Source of the DNA: Candidatus Zixiibacteriota bacterium
GTDB lineage: Bacteria > Zixibacteria > MSB-5A5 > GN15 > FEB-12
Reading direction: 5' to 3'
Length of the DNA stretch: 8,527 nt
Assembly (NCBI GenBank): GCA_030642845.1
Contig: DAOWMZ010000054.1
Coordinates: 1 to 8,527, forward strand
The notes beneath the pieces were generated by a model. The model saw nothing but the letters and a program-made list of their open reading frames with translations, ran no database searches and was not told the DNA's origin. The position numbers and the translations under genes are program-made. Positions 1-7,508 of the stretch are shown here, piece by piece. How positions within the stretch are numbered: the stretch's first letter is position 1; the number at the start of each line of letters is the position of its first letter.

Positions 1-1963
1 ATGTGGTAGTTTTGGGATCGAGTGTTACATTAACAGTAACAGCAGAAAGTACGGTAACTTCGTAGAAAATATCGTCACCGCCATCATAATAACCCAAACA
101 ACCAGTCTCCAAATTATCACCACGACCACAGGTGGTTTGACCAACGTCAGACCAAGGCAGAGTCGGAATGTCAACTTTAATCGGGTTACCACAGTTGTCA
201 CCTTCATTAATGACTGCTTCCTCGATCAAGATATCGAGATTAGGAATACAGTCAGGTGACGGCCAGGTATCTACAATCATATAATAAGTACCGGCTAACA
301 ATGAAACACCTGTCATTCCATGTGGTGAGCTACCTGAACTGGTGCTGTAAGCAATACAAACACCTTCGTTATCCGGGCAAGCATCTGAAATTGCAATACC
401 AGTATAGGTAAGTCCATAAGCATCAAGAGTGATGTTTACATCCATATCATCAGCAACTGTAAGTTCGATGATAAGATCTTCACCACCGTCATAGTAACCA
501 AGACAGGTAGCATCATAAAGATTCTGACGTCCACAAGTATATTGACCACCGATTGTGTAAGGCAAATCAACTGTACCTATGCTTACCAGGAACGGATCAG
601 AACAATCATCACCGGGAGTTATTGGTGGGCAAGGTTCAGCTGAAACATCAATTACCCAGTCGCCAACGGCACCATTGCCTGGATCAAGCATTACAGGGTA
701 GTAGTATGTACCAGCCGGTAAATGATTAAAGTACATCTGGGGATTGCCATTTGCGCAATCAAAGTCATAGGCTGTATAGGAAATCAGTGAACCATCGGGG
801 CAGGCACAATCTGTGACCATATTCAGCCAGCCGTTACCCCAGCCAGCGGGACTTCCGCAATAAGTAAGGGTAATATCCATGCACTCGTCAATTGTGAAAG
901 CGAACCAGGAATTCGGATAATCACCGAACCATTGGCAGTATGTGTCATAAGTGGCGCCTTCATTATTACCCACAAATGTAAATGGCAGAGCTTGTGGAGT
1001 GACATCTTCACAGTTATCATCTTCACCTGCGACTGGGCAAGGATCGTCAGTACAGTTACCACCACTAACCCATGAATAACCACCAAGGGCATCACATTCA
1101 CCAGTGGTGACATCTTCTACGCAAGTAGGGGCTGTAGGTTCGCCATAGCAACAGCGACCTGTGGCTTCAGCATCATCAGTAATGGCAATGTCATCAAGAC
1201 CAAAAAGGTCAGCATCTTCGCCATAGTACTGGAAGCCGAACATTACTGATCCTTCGGCTATCAGAGAACTGATATCCAAAGCAACATAATACCATTCGTG
1301 TGCCGGATAACCGGTGCCGAATGAATCCCAAAATTCAGTAAAGGTTGATCCGTCCGTTGACCAGTAAATTTTAAAGTCATGGGGATAAGAATATCCCTGC
1401 AGCATCCAGAACTCTAATGTAGCATTAGATGGATCCATAGGGGATAGATCAGTAAACGGTGTCAACAGCCATTCGTCCTGAACATAACCGGCAGCATGCC
1501 AGGTAACCAGGGCGGCTTGGGTTCCACCACCTGAATACGCATTTCGGAAGAAGCCATATCCAGGATCGGTGTTTATTGTATCCCAGCCAGGCGGAGGGAA
1601 TTCTTCCAATTCAAAATCTTCGCTGAGATAAATAGTTCTCGGATCGTGTTGAACAACCGGGTGCTTTAACGAAGCAATACCGGTATAATGATCTTTTGTA
1701 GTTGATGGTGGGGCCACCTTATCTATTTCAGATTGCTCCTCAGCTTCTTCAGCTTCGAGCTTGGCCATAATTTCTGTTTCCATTTCCCACTTGGCAGTCA
1801 AGTTGGGATGAATAAATCTTTCGGCGCTAGTGGAGCGATGAGCGTTCATTGTAGCATAATCGGGACGATCCCCTTCAACACCATCGGTGAAAGCAATAGA
1901 ACCTAAAGCTAAAATTGAAATCGCAAGAACCAGAACCGGAATCCTTTTTCTCCATTTGAGCAT
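1..1963 (-). CDS. Secreted multidomain protein: signal peptide, choice-of-anchor J domain, Cys-rich linker, PPC-like repeats (3'-truncated)
   Basis: An open frame of 654 codons runs from ATG at 1961-1963 off the window edge with no stop, so the C-terminus is missing. A ribosome site (AGAGAGGT, 1969-1976) supports the start. Residues 1-24 form a signal peptide: basic KWRKR, a hydrophobic stretch, then SIA as the likely cleavage site. Residues about 58-82 are a Glu-rich, probably helical segment. Residues about 113-260 match the choice-of-anchor J / cleaved-adhesin fold (EDFE start, PPGW, EWLLTP, FKIYWSTDG, LDDIAI end). Residues 269-310 are a GxCC...CP cysteine-rich motif (Cys 271, 272, 309 among others). 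Then come three PPC-like beta-sandwich repeats at about 312-440, 450-585 and 587 onward. The last two share LGYYDGG, with GYYDGG at 489-494 and 624-629, a period of 135 residues. It is exported and probably cell-surface or extracellular; no catalytic motif is visible. A sorting domain may lie in the missing end. The substrate or ligand is unknown. Confidence 0.85.
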   Translation of the reverse strand, partial: MLKWRKRIPVLVLAISILALGSIAFTDGVEGDRPDYATMNAHRSTSAERFIHPNLTAKWEMETEIMAKLEAEEAEEQSEIDKVAPPSTTKDHYTGIASLKHPVVQHDPRTIYLSEDFELEEFPPPGWDTINTDPGYGFFRNAYSGGGTQAALVTWHAAGYVQDEWLLTPFTDLSPMDPSNATLEFWMLQGYSYPHDFKIYWSTDGSTFTEFWDSFGTGYPAHEWYYVALDISSLIAEGSVMFGFQYYGEDADLFGLDDIAITDDAEATGRCCYGEPTAPTCVEDVTTGECDALGGYSWVSGGNCTDDPCPVAGEDDNCEDVTPQALPFTFVGNNEGATYDTYCQWFGDYPNSWFAFTIDECMDITLTYCGSPAGWGNGWLNMVTDCACPDGSLISYTAYDFDCANGNPQMYFNHLPAGTYYYPVMLDPGNGAVGDWVIDVSAEPCPPITPGDDCSDPFLVSIGTVDLPYTIGGQYTCGRQNLYDATCLGYYDGGEDLIIELTVADDMDVNITLDAYGLTYTGIAISDACPDNEGVCIAYSTSSGSSPHGMTGVSLLAGTYYMIVDTWPSPDCIPNLDILIEEAVINEGDNCGNPIKVDIPTLPWSDVGQTTCGRGDNLETGCLGYYDGGDDIFYEVTVLSAVTVNVTLDPKTTT

Positions 1964-2325
1964 ATCTTACCTCTCTCAAAAAGGACAGTTACTCTTAAAT
2001 TTGTGTAGATAACTTCGCACAGACAGTACAACGAGATCTACTGTGGACTTTAACCTGAATACCTCCTATAGTTTTTCTTGGTTGATGGTTTAATGATTTG
2101 TAAAAAATTAAAATTTATCGATATCGGCATTTATAACCTCATGTAAGACCGAATGAATGTACACGCAATCTCCCCGGAAGTTATTTCTAATATTTTACCA
2201 ATAGGAAAGATGACACATACACTGGCTATTACATAATAACCTATAATTTAAGGAAAAGTCAAGTCAAAATTGCACTATAATGTTATTAATTCAACACTTT
2301 TTAGCCTATCACCGACAAATAACGC
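1964..2325. other. 362-bp intergenic region upstream of the secreted-protein gene
   Basis: No credible gene lies here. On the minus strand it carries a sigma70-like promoter at its far end, a leader of about 260 nt, a small inverted repeat (ACAGTA 2023-2028 with TACTGT 2039-2044), an isolated anti-SD-complementary AGGAGGT (2061-2067) with no usable start codon after it, and the true ribosome site next to 1963. I see no strong intrinsic terminator for the upstream ABC ATPase gene. A direct repeat GCCTAT occurs at 2304-2309 and 2324-2329, but it does not form a hairpin. Confidence 0.75.
2233..2262 (-). promoter_or_regulatory. Probable sigma70-type promoter of the secreted-protein gene
   Basis: Read on the minus strand, TTGACT (2257-2262) is a 5/6 match to the -35 consensus. 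After an 18-bp spacer comes TATTAT (2233-2238), a 5/6 match to the -10 consensus. A second overlapping TTGACT (2262-2267) could pair with TATAGG (2240-2245) at a 16-bp spacing. Transcription would start near 2225 and leave a leader of about 260 nt before ATG 1963. An imperfect inverted repeat, GGCTATTA/TAATAACC (2224-2241), covers the -10 and could be an operator. This is prediction by eye only. Confidence 0.5.
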
Positions 2326-3381
2326 CTATTTTATCTTTGATATCCTGTCCCCGTTTAATCTATTAAAATAAAGAGCTTTCTTTAAATCAAAGGTAAATTT
2401 CACTATTTTCCCGTTTTTGACTGGGTATTTTTCACCTGATATTACTATTTTACAATTGTTGAAATTCAATGTAATTACATACTGATCACCGAGATAGACC
2501 GAATCGGTCACTTTTCCCTCAAATAGACCGTTTTCTCTCATTTTAATTATTTCCGGTCTAATTCCGATTGTAATTTTGTTACAATCATCTGTTTTGAATG
2601 ATTTTTCTAGATTGCATCCAAATGGGTATAAAATCCCATTTTTTATACTACCATCAATAAGATTGATTTTTGGATAACCTAAAAAATCAGCCACGAAAAT
2701 ATTGACCGGAGAGGAATAAAGTTCCTTTGGAGTTCCTAATTGTACTAATCTTCCCTTATCCAACAATGCGATGCGATCAGCCATTGTCAGTGCTTCAGCC
2801 TGATCATGAGTAACATGAACGGTAGTAGTGTTCATATTTTTTTGGAGGCGAACTATTTCTCTTCGCATTTTAGTGCGAAGGTTTGCATCAAGATTGGAAA
2901 AGGGTTCATCAAGAAGAAATATTGCCGGATTACGGATAATTGCACGCCCTACCGCCACTCTTTGCCTCTGTCCGCCGGACAATTCCCCCGGTCTTGATTT
3001 TAGTTTATCCGTCAGATCCAAAAGCTCTGCTGTTCCTGTAACTTGTTTATTTATATAATCTTTGCTTTGTTTGGCAATTTTAAGCGGGAAAGCCAGATTT
3101 TTCTCTACCGACATATGCGGATAAAGGGAATAATTCTGGAAAACCATTGATACATTTCTATCTTTCGGGCGAAGTTTGTCAATCTGTTTATCACCAATGT
3201 ATATTTCACCAGAATCCAATTCCTCCAACCCGGCAATTAATCTGAGAAGAGTTGATTTACCACATCCGGACGGACCAAGTATTACAAGCAGTTCTCCCTC
3301 TTCGAGTTCAAGAGATACATTATCAAGGGCGACAGTGTTATCAAATGATTTTGAAATGTTTTTCAGTTTAAGACCGGGCAT
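2326..3381 (-). CDS. ABC transporter ATP-binding protein, UgpC/MalK/MsmX (CUT1 sugar importer) type
   Basis: This 351-residue cytoplasmic ATPase would power an ABC importer. Visible motifs are Walker A GPSGCGKST (36-44), the Q-loop Gln82 in the family-typical VFQNYSLYPHM segment, signature LSGGQ (134-138), Walker B IFLLDEP (154-160), D-loop SNLD (162-165) and switch His192. The C-terminal part, from about 240, resembles the OB/TOBE regulatory domain of MalK-like proteins and includes the GIRPE motif (273-277). The length is usual for the family. The best analogy is a carbohydrate or glycerol-phosphate importer; other TOBE-bearing importers such as CysA or PotA are less likely. No permease or solute-binding gene is adjacent, so it may be an ATPase shared between importers, as MsmX and MsiK are. 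The ATG directly abuts the recF stop (TAG|ATG), which implies translational coupling. It ends in TAG at 2326-2328. Confidence 0.9.
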   Translation of the reverse strand: MPGLKLKNISKSFDNTVALDNVSLELEEGELLVILGPSGCGKSTLLRLIAGLEELDSGEIYIGDKQIDKLRPKDRNVSMVFQNYSLYPHMSVEKNLAFPLKIAKQSKDYINKQVTGTAELLDLTDKLKSRPGELSGGQRQRVAVGRAIIRNPAIFLLDEPFSNLDANLRTKMRREIVRLQKNMNTTTVHVTHDQAEALTMADRIALLDKGRLVQLGTPKELYSSPVNIFVADFLGYPKINLIDGSIKNGILYPFGCNLEKSFKTDDCNKITIGIRPEIIKMRENGLFEGKVTDSVYLGDQYVITLNFNNCKIVISGEKYPVKNGKIVKFTFDLKKALYFNRLNGDRISKIK

Positions 3382-4470
3382 CTAATCTCTATTCTCCATG
3401 TTTCCATCTTTAATATAAAAACTTTTTGCTTTGCTTTGCAAGACCTCAGGAGGACTAACTGCGGTTGTTAAAAAGATCTGGCCAAAATCAGAAAATAAAT
3501 TTATAAGCGTTTCGCATCTTGTACTATCTAATTCAGCGAATATCTCGTCAAATAAAAGTATCGGCGATACTTTTTTTCTTAGTCGAATAATATCATAAAC
3601 CGCTACTTTTAGTGAAATTGCCGTTGTTCTAAGCTCCCCTTGTGAGGAATGTGTCCGAGAAGGATAGCCATCAATAAAAAAACTAATATCATCACGATGC
3701 GGACCAATCATAGCAGTTTTCAATATTTTTTCACGCTGATCATAATCCATCAGACGAAATTTAAAAGCATCGCGGATTTCATCAATATTACTAAAATCAC
3801 ATTCCGGGGCGGTAGAAGAATTGTATTTGATTACCAATTTGCCCCCGTTGGAAATCTCTTCATAGGACTTAGAGGCATTTTCAGCAATATCTCGTAAAAA
3901 CGCAGCTCTATATTTTGTTATTGATGCGGCAAGAGGAATCAGGATAGCATTAAACGGAGAGGGATCCATATCCCTCTTCAAAGCGGCATTCTTTTGCGAC
4001 AGGCATTGTTTGTAATCTTTTAAATGAGATATGTACTTTTGCGAAATTTGTGATAGATAGGTATCAATAAAGTTTCTCCGCAGTGACGGCGTTCCGGAAA
4101 TTATACTGCTATCGCCAGGACCGGCAGATACGACGCTGTGAAGTTCAAATAGTTCGGACGGTTTTACCGGAACTTTATCGATTGTTATTTTTTTTCTCCC
4201 CCTGCCCTGGCTGCCAATAGCAACTTCGTTGCTTATTTCTTCATGAAATATTTTACCCTGAAGTCGAAACGTCTCTTCCCCTTCTTTAATCATCACCAAA
4301 TCAGGTGCGCCGCGATGCGACCGTCCCAGGCAAAGCATAAATACAGCTTCGAGAATGTTTGTTTTACCGGATCCATTTTTGCCGTAAAAAATATTAATCC
4401 CTTTATCCGGGCTTAAATTAAGAGAGCTGAAATTTCTAAAATTCTTTATGCTGAGTGATTGTAGGTTCAT
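3382..4470 (-). CDS. recF: DNA replication and repair protein RecF
   Basis: RecF is an SMC/Rad50-like ATPase that binds gapped DNA and, with RecO and RecR, loads RecA at stalled forks. The 362 residues fit the usual length of about 360. The N-terminus (LSIKNFRNF) is typical. Walker A is GKNGSGKT (30-37), the ABC signature lies in HSSQGELRT (274-282), and Walker B plus D-loop read ILLFDEIFAELD (304-315). The region ending in GPHRDD (256-261) is also characteristic. Walker B has DE where many RecF proteins have DD, which is unlikely to abolish function. No good ribosome site precedes the ATG: the upstream bases are A/T-rich, and the start sits about 20 nt after an intrinsic terminator following dnaN. 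Expression may therefore depend on readthrough or a promoter inside dnaN. The stop abuts the start of the ABC ATPase gene. Confidence 0.95.
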   Translation of the reverse strand: MNLQSLSIKNFRNFSSLNLSPDKGINIFYGKNGSGKTNILEAVFMLCLGRSHRGAPDLVMIKEGEETFRLQGKIFHEEISNEVAIGSQGRGRKKITIDKVPVKPSELFELHSVVSAGPGDSSIISGTPSLRRNFIDTYLSQISQKYISHLKDYKQCLSQKNAALKRDMDPSPFNAILIPLAASITKYRAAFLRDIAENASKSYEEISNGGKLVIKYNSSTAPECDFSNIDEIRDAFKFRLMDYDQREKILKTAMIGPHRDDISFFIDGYPSRTHSSQGELRTTAISLKVAVYDIIRLRKKVSPILLFDEIFAELDSTRCETLINLFSDFGQIFLTTAVSPPEVLQSKAKSFYIKDGNMENRD

Positions 4471-4484
4471 CGTTTTTTGACATT

Positions 4485-4514
4485 AAAAAATGGCAGATGA
4501 ACTTATCTGCCATT
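4485..4514 (-). terminator. Rho-independent terminator between dnaN and recF
   Basis: A perfect inverted repeat, ATGGCAGAT (4490-4498) and ATCTGCCAT (4505-4513), extends by one more A-T pair (4489/4514) to give a 10-bp stem with a GAACTT loop. On the minus strand the stem is followed directly by a run of T (4488-4485, six T if the last stem base pairs are counted). It starts 23 nt after the dnaN stop. The opposite strand lacks a matching T-run right after the stem, so the terminator points from dnaN toward recF. Confidence 0.85.
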
Positions 4515-4536
4515 AGGGTTATTCATATTTCATTTT

Positions 4537-5649
4537 TTATTCTGCCAGTCGCAACGGCATTACCAGACATAGAAAATCATCTTTGGAAATCTCCGAACTG
4601 TAAACTACTCCGGCGGCCACCGAAGAAGACAACTCGAAAACAACATCGTTGCTGTCAATTTTACCCAGAACTTCAATGATATAGTTTGCATTATATCCCA
4701 ACTCTACCGCATCGCCAGTGTAATCACAACTGAGAGTTTCTTTTCCTTCGCCGCCAACATCGGCATTTGTAGTTGAAAGAGTGAGGTTGCTTCCTTTAAG
4801 AGAGAATTTTACTTGGTGTGTTAAAGTATTTGAAAGAATAGAAACTCTTTTTACTGCTCTGATTAACTCATCACGGGATATGATGAGTTTTTTGTCGCTT
4901 TCCGCCGGAATAACTTGCTCAAAATTAGGATATGGACCCTCAAGAAGACGGGAAGTAAGAATGATATCATTAAAATTAAAGATGATATTATTTTCGCCAA
5001 AAATAATTCCAATCTCTTTTCTTTGTTCATTGACAAATTTCGGAATCAAATCAAGAACTTTTGGTGGGATAATAACATCTTCGTTCATCCCTTTTAGTTT
5101 TTTATTTTCCGATGTCATCTTTGCTAAGCGGTGTCCGTCGGTGGCCACCATCAGCATCTTATCCCCTTTTGTTTGCCAGAGAACGCCATTGAGAGCTGGA
5201 CGGGTTTCATCATCAGAACAGGCAAAGGTAGTTTTATTTATCATTTCTACCAGATTTTCCCCTTCGATCCTTATTTCCTTCTTGGTGTTTACCGCAGGAA
5301 GTTTTGGGAAATCTTCGGGTGGAACAACAGCAATCTTATAGGAGCCATTAGGAATTTTAAGTTCAACCCTGTTACCTGTTGACTCAATGGCAATCTCAGA
5401 TTCCGGAAGTTCTTTTATTATATCAAAAAGAATTCTGGCCGGTAGAGCTACTGCCCCCTTTTTAGTCACCTTGCAATCCATAGATACTGTAATAGAAATA
5501 TCCAGATCGGTAGCGGATATTTTAAGTTTATTCTCAAGTGCTTCAACCAGCACATTAGTTAAAATGGGCAGAGTTGATTTAGTTGGAACTACCTGAAGAA
5601 TATACTGCAGGTAATTTCCCAGTCGTGATTTTGGTATTACAAATTTCAT
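4537..5649 (-). CDS. dnaN: DNA polymerase III beta subunit (sliding clamp)
   Basis: The beta clamp forms a ring-shaped homodimer that tethers polymerase III and many repair factors to DNA. The 370 residues match the family length, with three clamp folds at about 1-120, 128-245 and 247-370. Conserved segments are the MKF start, the inter-domain TDGHRLA (170-176), RLLEGPYPNFEQVIP (234-248) and the C-terminal VMPLRL (363-368), part of the peptide-binding pocket used by clamp partners. The start is fixed by the MKFVI N-terminus; the nearby upstream ATGs are out of frame. The ribosome site is weak (GGGATG at a distance). It follows dnaA across an oriC-like gap of 282 bp and ends just before an intrinsic terminator. 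Confidence 0.97.
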   Translation of the reverse strand: MKFVIPKSRLGNYLQYILQVVPTKSTLPILTNVLVEALENKLKISATDLDISITVSMDCKVTKKGAVALPARILFDIIKELPESEIAIESTGNRVELKIPNGSYKIAVVPPEDFPKLPAVNTKKEIRIEGENLVEMINKTTFACSDDETRPALNGVLWQTKGDKMLMVATDGHRLAKMTSENKKLKGMNEDVIIPPKVLDLIPKFVNEQRKEIGIIFGENNIIFNFNDIILTSRLLEGPYPNFEQVIPAESDKKLIISRDELIRAVKRVSILSNTLTHQVKFSLKGSNLTLSTTNADVGGEGKETLSCDYTGDAVELGYNANYIIEVLGKIDSNDVVFELSSSVAAGVVYSSEISKDDFLCLVMPLRLAE

Positions 5650-5765
5650 CTAAAGGCATCCCATGAATTGATATTCACATCTCTTTCTTATTTCTAATTT
5701 CTCTACATATATAAAATAATAATAATAAGCACTGTTAAAATGTTCATATGTATGTTTCAGGTTTT

Positions 5766-5795
5766 AATATGATGGTTTTTGAATATAAATGGCAA
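5766..5795 (-). promoter_or_regulatory. Possible dnaN promoter
   Basis: On the minus strand, TTGCCA (5790-5795, a 5/6 match to -35) is followed after 18 bp by CATATT (5766-5771, a 4/6 match to -10). An alternative lies closer to dnaN: TTAACA, complementary to 5731-5736, with TATATA about 19 bp away. In a tract this A/T-rich such matches are common by chance. Confidence 0.25.
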
Positions 5796-5804
5796 CAATT
5801 TAAT

Positions 5805-5827
5805 AAATAAAAAGCTACTTTTTATTT
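5805..5827. repeat. Perfect 10-bp A/T inverted repeat in oriC
   Basis: AAATAAAAAG (5805-5814) and CTTTTTATTT (5818-5827) pair perfectly across a 3-nt loop CTA. The hairpin sits between the A/T-rich tract and the first strong DnaA box (5836). It could be a weak bidirectional terminator for dnaA transcripts, since its 3' arm is T-rich on both strands, or a structural element of the origin. The stem has only one G-C pair, so its stability is low. Confidence 0.6.
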
Positions 5828-5835
5828 CCACATTG

Positions 5836-5912
5836 TTATCCACGGCAGCAAACAATAATTTCCTTTTATCCACAAAATTTTTCAGTTTAACAGTTATCAA
5901 CTTTTATCCACA
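5836..5912 (+). promoter_or_regulatory. DnaA-box cluster
   Basis: Three same-orientation boxes occur at 5836-5844 (TTATCCACG, 8/9), 5866-5874 (TTATCCACA, 9/9) and 5904-5912 (TTATCCACA, 9/9). A degenerate site TTATCAACT (7/9) at 5894-5902 lies directly beside the last one. Start-to-start spacings are 30, 28 and 10 bp. All point in the same direction, away from dnaN and toward dnaA. Confidence 0.85.
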
Positions 5913-5931
5913 ATACTTCTGCACATTAATG

Positions 5932-7305
5932 TTAATACAATAAAGAAGCCGAAATCTTATCTATCCTATCTCTCAAAGACCGATCATTTGACATCTTTTT
6001 TGAAATAATATCACAGGCGTGGATAACAGTAGAGTGATCCCGCCCGCCAAACGCCGCTCCGATTAATTTTAGAGAATTACTGGTCAGCGAACGCGAAAGA
6101 TACATAGCAACCTGACGTGCTAACACAATATTTGATGTTTTCTTTTTGGCTTTCATCATTTCCGGGTCTATGCCAAAATTTTCAGCTGATTTTTTCTGAA
6201 TGGAATCGATATCAATTGTCTTGCGTTCTTTGGCGACCGTATAGCTCAGTACTTTTTCTGCCAACTCCAGATCAATCGGCTGGTTTTTAAGAGAAGCATA
6301 CGCTAGCAGCCTGATAAGTGCCCCTTCGAGTTCTCTGATGTTGGTTGAAACGATATCCGCTATATAACGAACCACATTCTCCGGAAGATTAGTCCCTTCC
6401 GATTCCAGCTTTTTGTAGAGAATAGCCGTTCTGTTCTCAAGGTCAGGAGCCTGAAGGTCAGTTACAAGTCCCCACGAAAAACGTGATAACAGCCTCTCTT
6501 CGAGTCCCTTAATATCTCGCGGCGGGCGATCCGACGAAAGAATAATCTGTTTTCCCTGATGATGCAGGGTATTAAAAGTATGGAAAAATTGCTCCTGAGT
6601 TGATTCTTTACCTGTAAAGAACTGGATATCATCGATAATTAAAATATCGACATCCCGATATACCCGGGTAAATGCGGAAGTTGACCGGTCGGAAATTGAA
6701 GTAATAAAGTCGGAAGTAAACTTTTCCGAAGTGGCATACATCACCCGCCGGTTGGGAAAATTTTCCAGAATGGCATTGCCAATACCTTGAACTATATGGG
6801 TTTTTCCTAATCCTGTCCCTCCATAAATATACAAGGGATTATATTTTGTCAAACCGGGAGCTTCCGCAACAGCCATTGCTGCAGCACAGGCAAACTGATT
6901 AAAATCACCAACAACCAGCGAATCAAAATCATATTTTGTATTCAGGTTGTGTGAATGCTTTTGAATATTAGCCGATGCCTTGGCGATAGGTGTTTTTGAA
7001 GCAGGACTAAAATCTATTGATGTCTGATCACAATTGCCGTTGTTATTTGATATTACAAAATTCACATCATAGCTGTGCCCTAAAACTTCAGTGAAGGCTT
7101 CACTGATGATATCTGAAAAATGTCCCTTGATCCAATCAGCTACAAATTGATTGGGTACGGTTAAGCTAAACTGTTGATCTCCGCTTGGTTCTCCCTTAAT
7201 AGGTTTCATCCACGTATTGAAAGACTGCTCTTTCACACGGTGTGATATAAATAAAAGACAGTCTTTCCATTGTTGTGAATTTTTCACTCCTTCTAATAAC
7301 TCCAT
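5932..7305 (-). CDS. dnaA: Chromosomal replication initiator protein DnaA
   Basis: DnaA is the AAA+ ATPase that binds DnaA boxes, forms a filament, melts oriC and helps load the helicase; it also regulates its own gene. At 457 residues it has normal length. Domain I is about 1-80, a low-complexity linker lies at about 85-122, and the AAA+ core at about 125-345 shows Walker A GGTGLGKT (162-169), Walker B ILIIDDIQFF (221-230) and box VII LLSRFSWGL (272-280). Domain IV, the box-binding helix-turn-helix, carries the signature GGRDHSTVIHAC (420-431). The start is supported by a strong ribosome site, GAGGGGG (7313-7319), 7 nt upstream. It is flanked on both sides by DnaA boxes, which suggests autoregulation. 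Confidence 0.98.
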   Translation of the reverse strand: MELLEGVKNSQQWKDCLLFISHRVKEQSFNTWMKPIKGEPSGDQQFSLTVPNQFVADWIKGHFSDIISEAFTEVLGHSYDVNFVISNNNGNCDQTSIDFSPASKTPIAKASANIQKHSHNLNTKYDFDSLVVGDFNQFACAAAMAVAEAPGLTKYNPLYIYGGTGLGKTHIVQGIGNAILENFPNRRVMYATSEKFTSDFITSISDRSTSAFTRVYRDVDILIIDDIQFFTGKESTQEQFFHTFNTLHHQGKQIILSSDRPPRDIKGLEERLLSRFSWGLVTDLQAPDLENRTAILYKKLESEGTNLPENVVRYIADIVSTNIRELEGALIRLLAYASLKNQPIDLELAEKVLSYTVAKERKTIDIDSIQKKSAENFGIDPEMMKAKKKTSNIVLARQVAMYLSRSLTSNSLKLIGAAFGGRDHSTVIHACDIISKKMSNDRSLRDRIDKISASLLY

Positions 7306-7398
7306 ACTGATACCCCCTCAGTATTTTTACAATGTAGTGTTCATCTTTTTAATTGAGCCGCAACAGGATACAATTAGATACAGGCAGTAACTCACAAG

Positions 7399-7407
7399 TT
7401 ATCCACA
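7399..7407 (+). promoter_or_regulatory. dnaA: DnaA box (9/9)
   Basis: The sequence TTATCCACA is a perfect consensus box, 94 bp upstream of the dnaA start and inside its predicted transcribed leader. Confidence 0.75.
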
Positions 7408-7484
7408 AACTTACTAACAATTACTCAAATTATATGACGGTTTAACCTGCGGCAATACAAGGTGTTTCATCAATGGCCTAATGT

Positions 7485-7493
7485 TTATCCACA
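7485..7493 (+). promoter_or_regulatory. dnaA: DnaA box (9/9)
   Basis: The sequence TTATCCACA is a perfect consensus box. It lies about 30 bp downstream of the predicted dnaA transcription start, where bound DnaA could block transcription. Confidence 0.75.
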
Positions 7494-7508
7494 TCTTGTT
7501 AACATTTT

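Larger units (their letters stand above)
5681..5830. other. Candidate DNA unwinding element
   Basis: By hand count only about 31 of these 150 bases are G or C (about 79% A+T), much more A/T-rich than the neighbouring genes. It includes (AAT)4 at 5715-5726, TATATA-like sequence at 5707-5713 and a perfect A/T hairpin at 5805-5827. It lies immediately on the dnaN side of the DnaA-box cluster, the geometry expected for DnaA-driven melting. On the minus strand 5680-5704 contains TAG/AAT/GAA-like triplets that faintly recall DnaA-trios, but I cannot call them with confidence. Confidence 0.55.
5650..5931. other. Predicted oriC, dnaA-dnaN intergenic part
   Basis: The region holds perfect DnaA boxes TTATCCACA at 5866-5874 and 5904-5912 on the plus strand, a one-mismatch box TTATCCACG at 5836-5844, a degenerate TTATCAACT at 5894-5902, and a near match ATATTCACA at 5671-5679. 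Beside this cluster lies a very A/T-rich tract that could serve as the unwinding element. The position between dnaA and dnaN is the classic bacterial origin site. A cumulative GC-skew plot over the whole genome would test it: the minimum should fall here. Confidence 0.85.

Noticed and set aside
823..1113. A 96-codon minus-strand open frame in another phase
   Set aside because: It is contained in the secreted-protein gene, whose continuous frame with signal peptide and domain motifs is far better supported.
2004..2012. One-mismatch DnaA-box-like TTATCTACA (minus strand) ahead of the secreted-protein gene
   Set aside because: It is a single isolated near match far from the clusters, and the changed base is at a usually conserved position; chance is adequate.
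2304..2329. Repeated GCCTAT around the end of the ABC ATPase gene considered as a terminator
   Set aside because: The copies are direct, not inverted, and cannot form a stem.
4781..5341. A 186-codon plus-strand open frame
   Set aside because: It lies wholly antisense to dnaN, whose conserved motifs fix the coding strand.
5680..5704. TAG/AAT/GAA triplets suggesting DnaA-trios
   Set aside because: The triplets are irregular and not directly after a GC-rich spacer and strong box, so I mention them only as a faint resemblance.
6018..6026. DnaA-box-like TTATCCACG (minus strand) inside dnaA
   Set aside because: It encodes the conserved VIHA motif of domain IV, so protein constraint explains it without a binding role.
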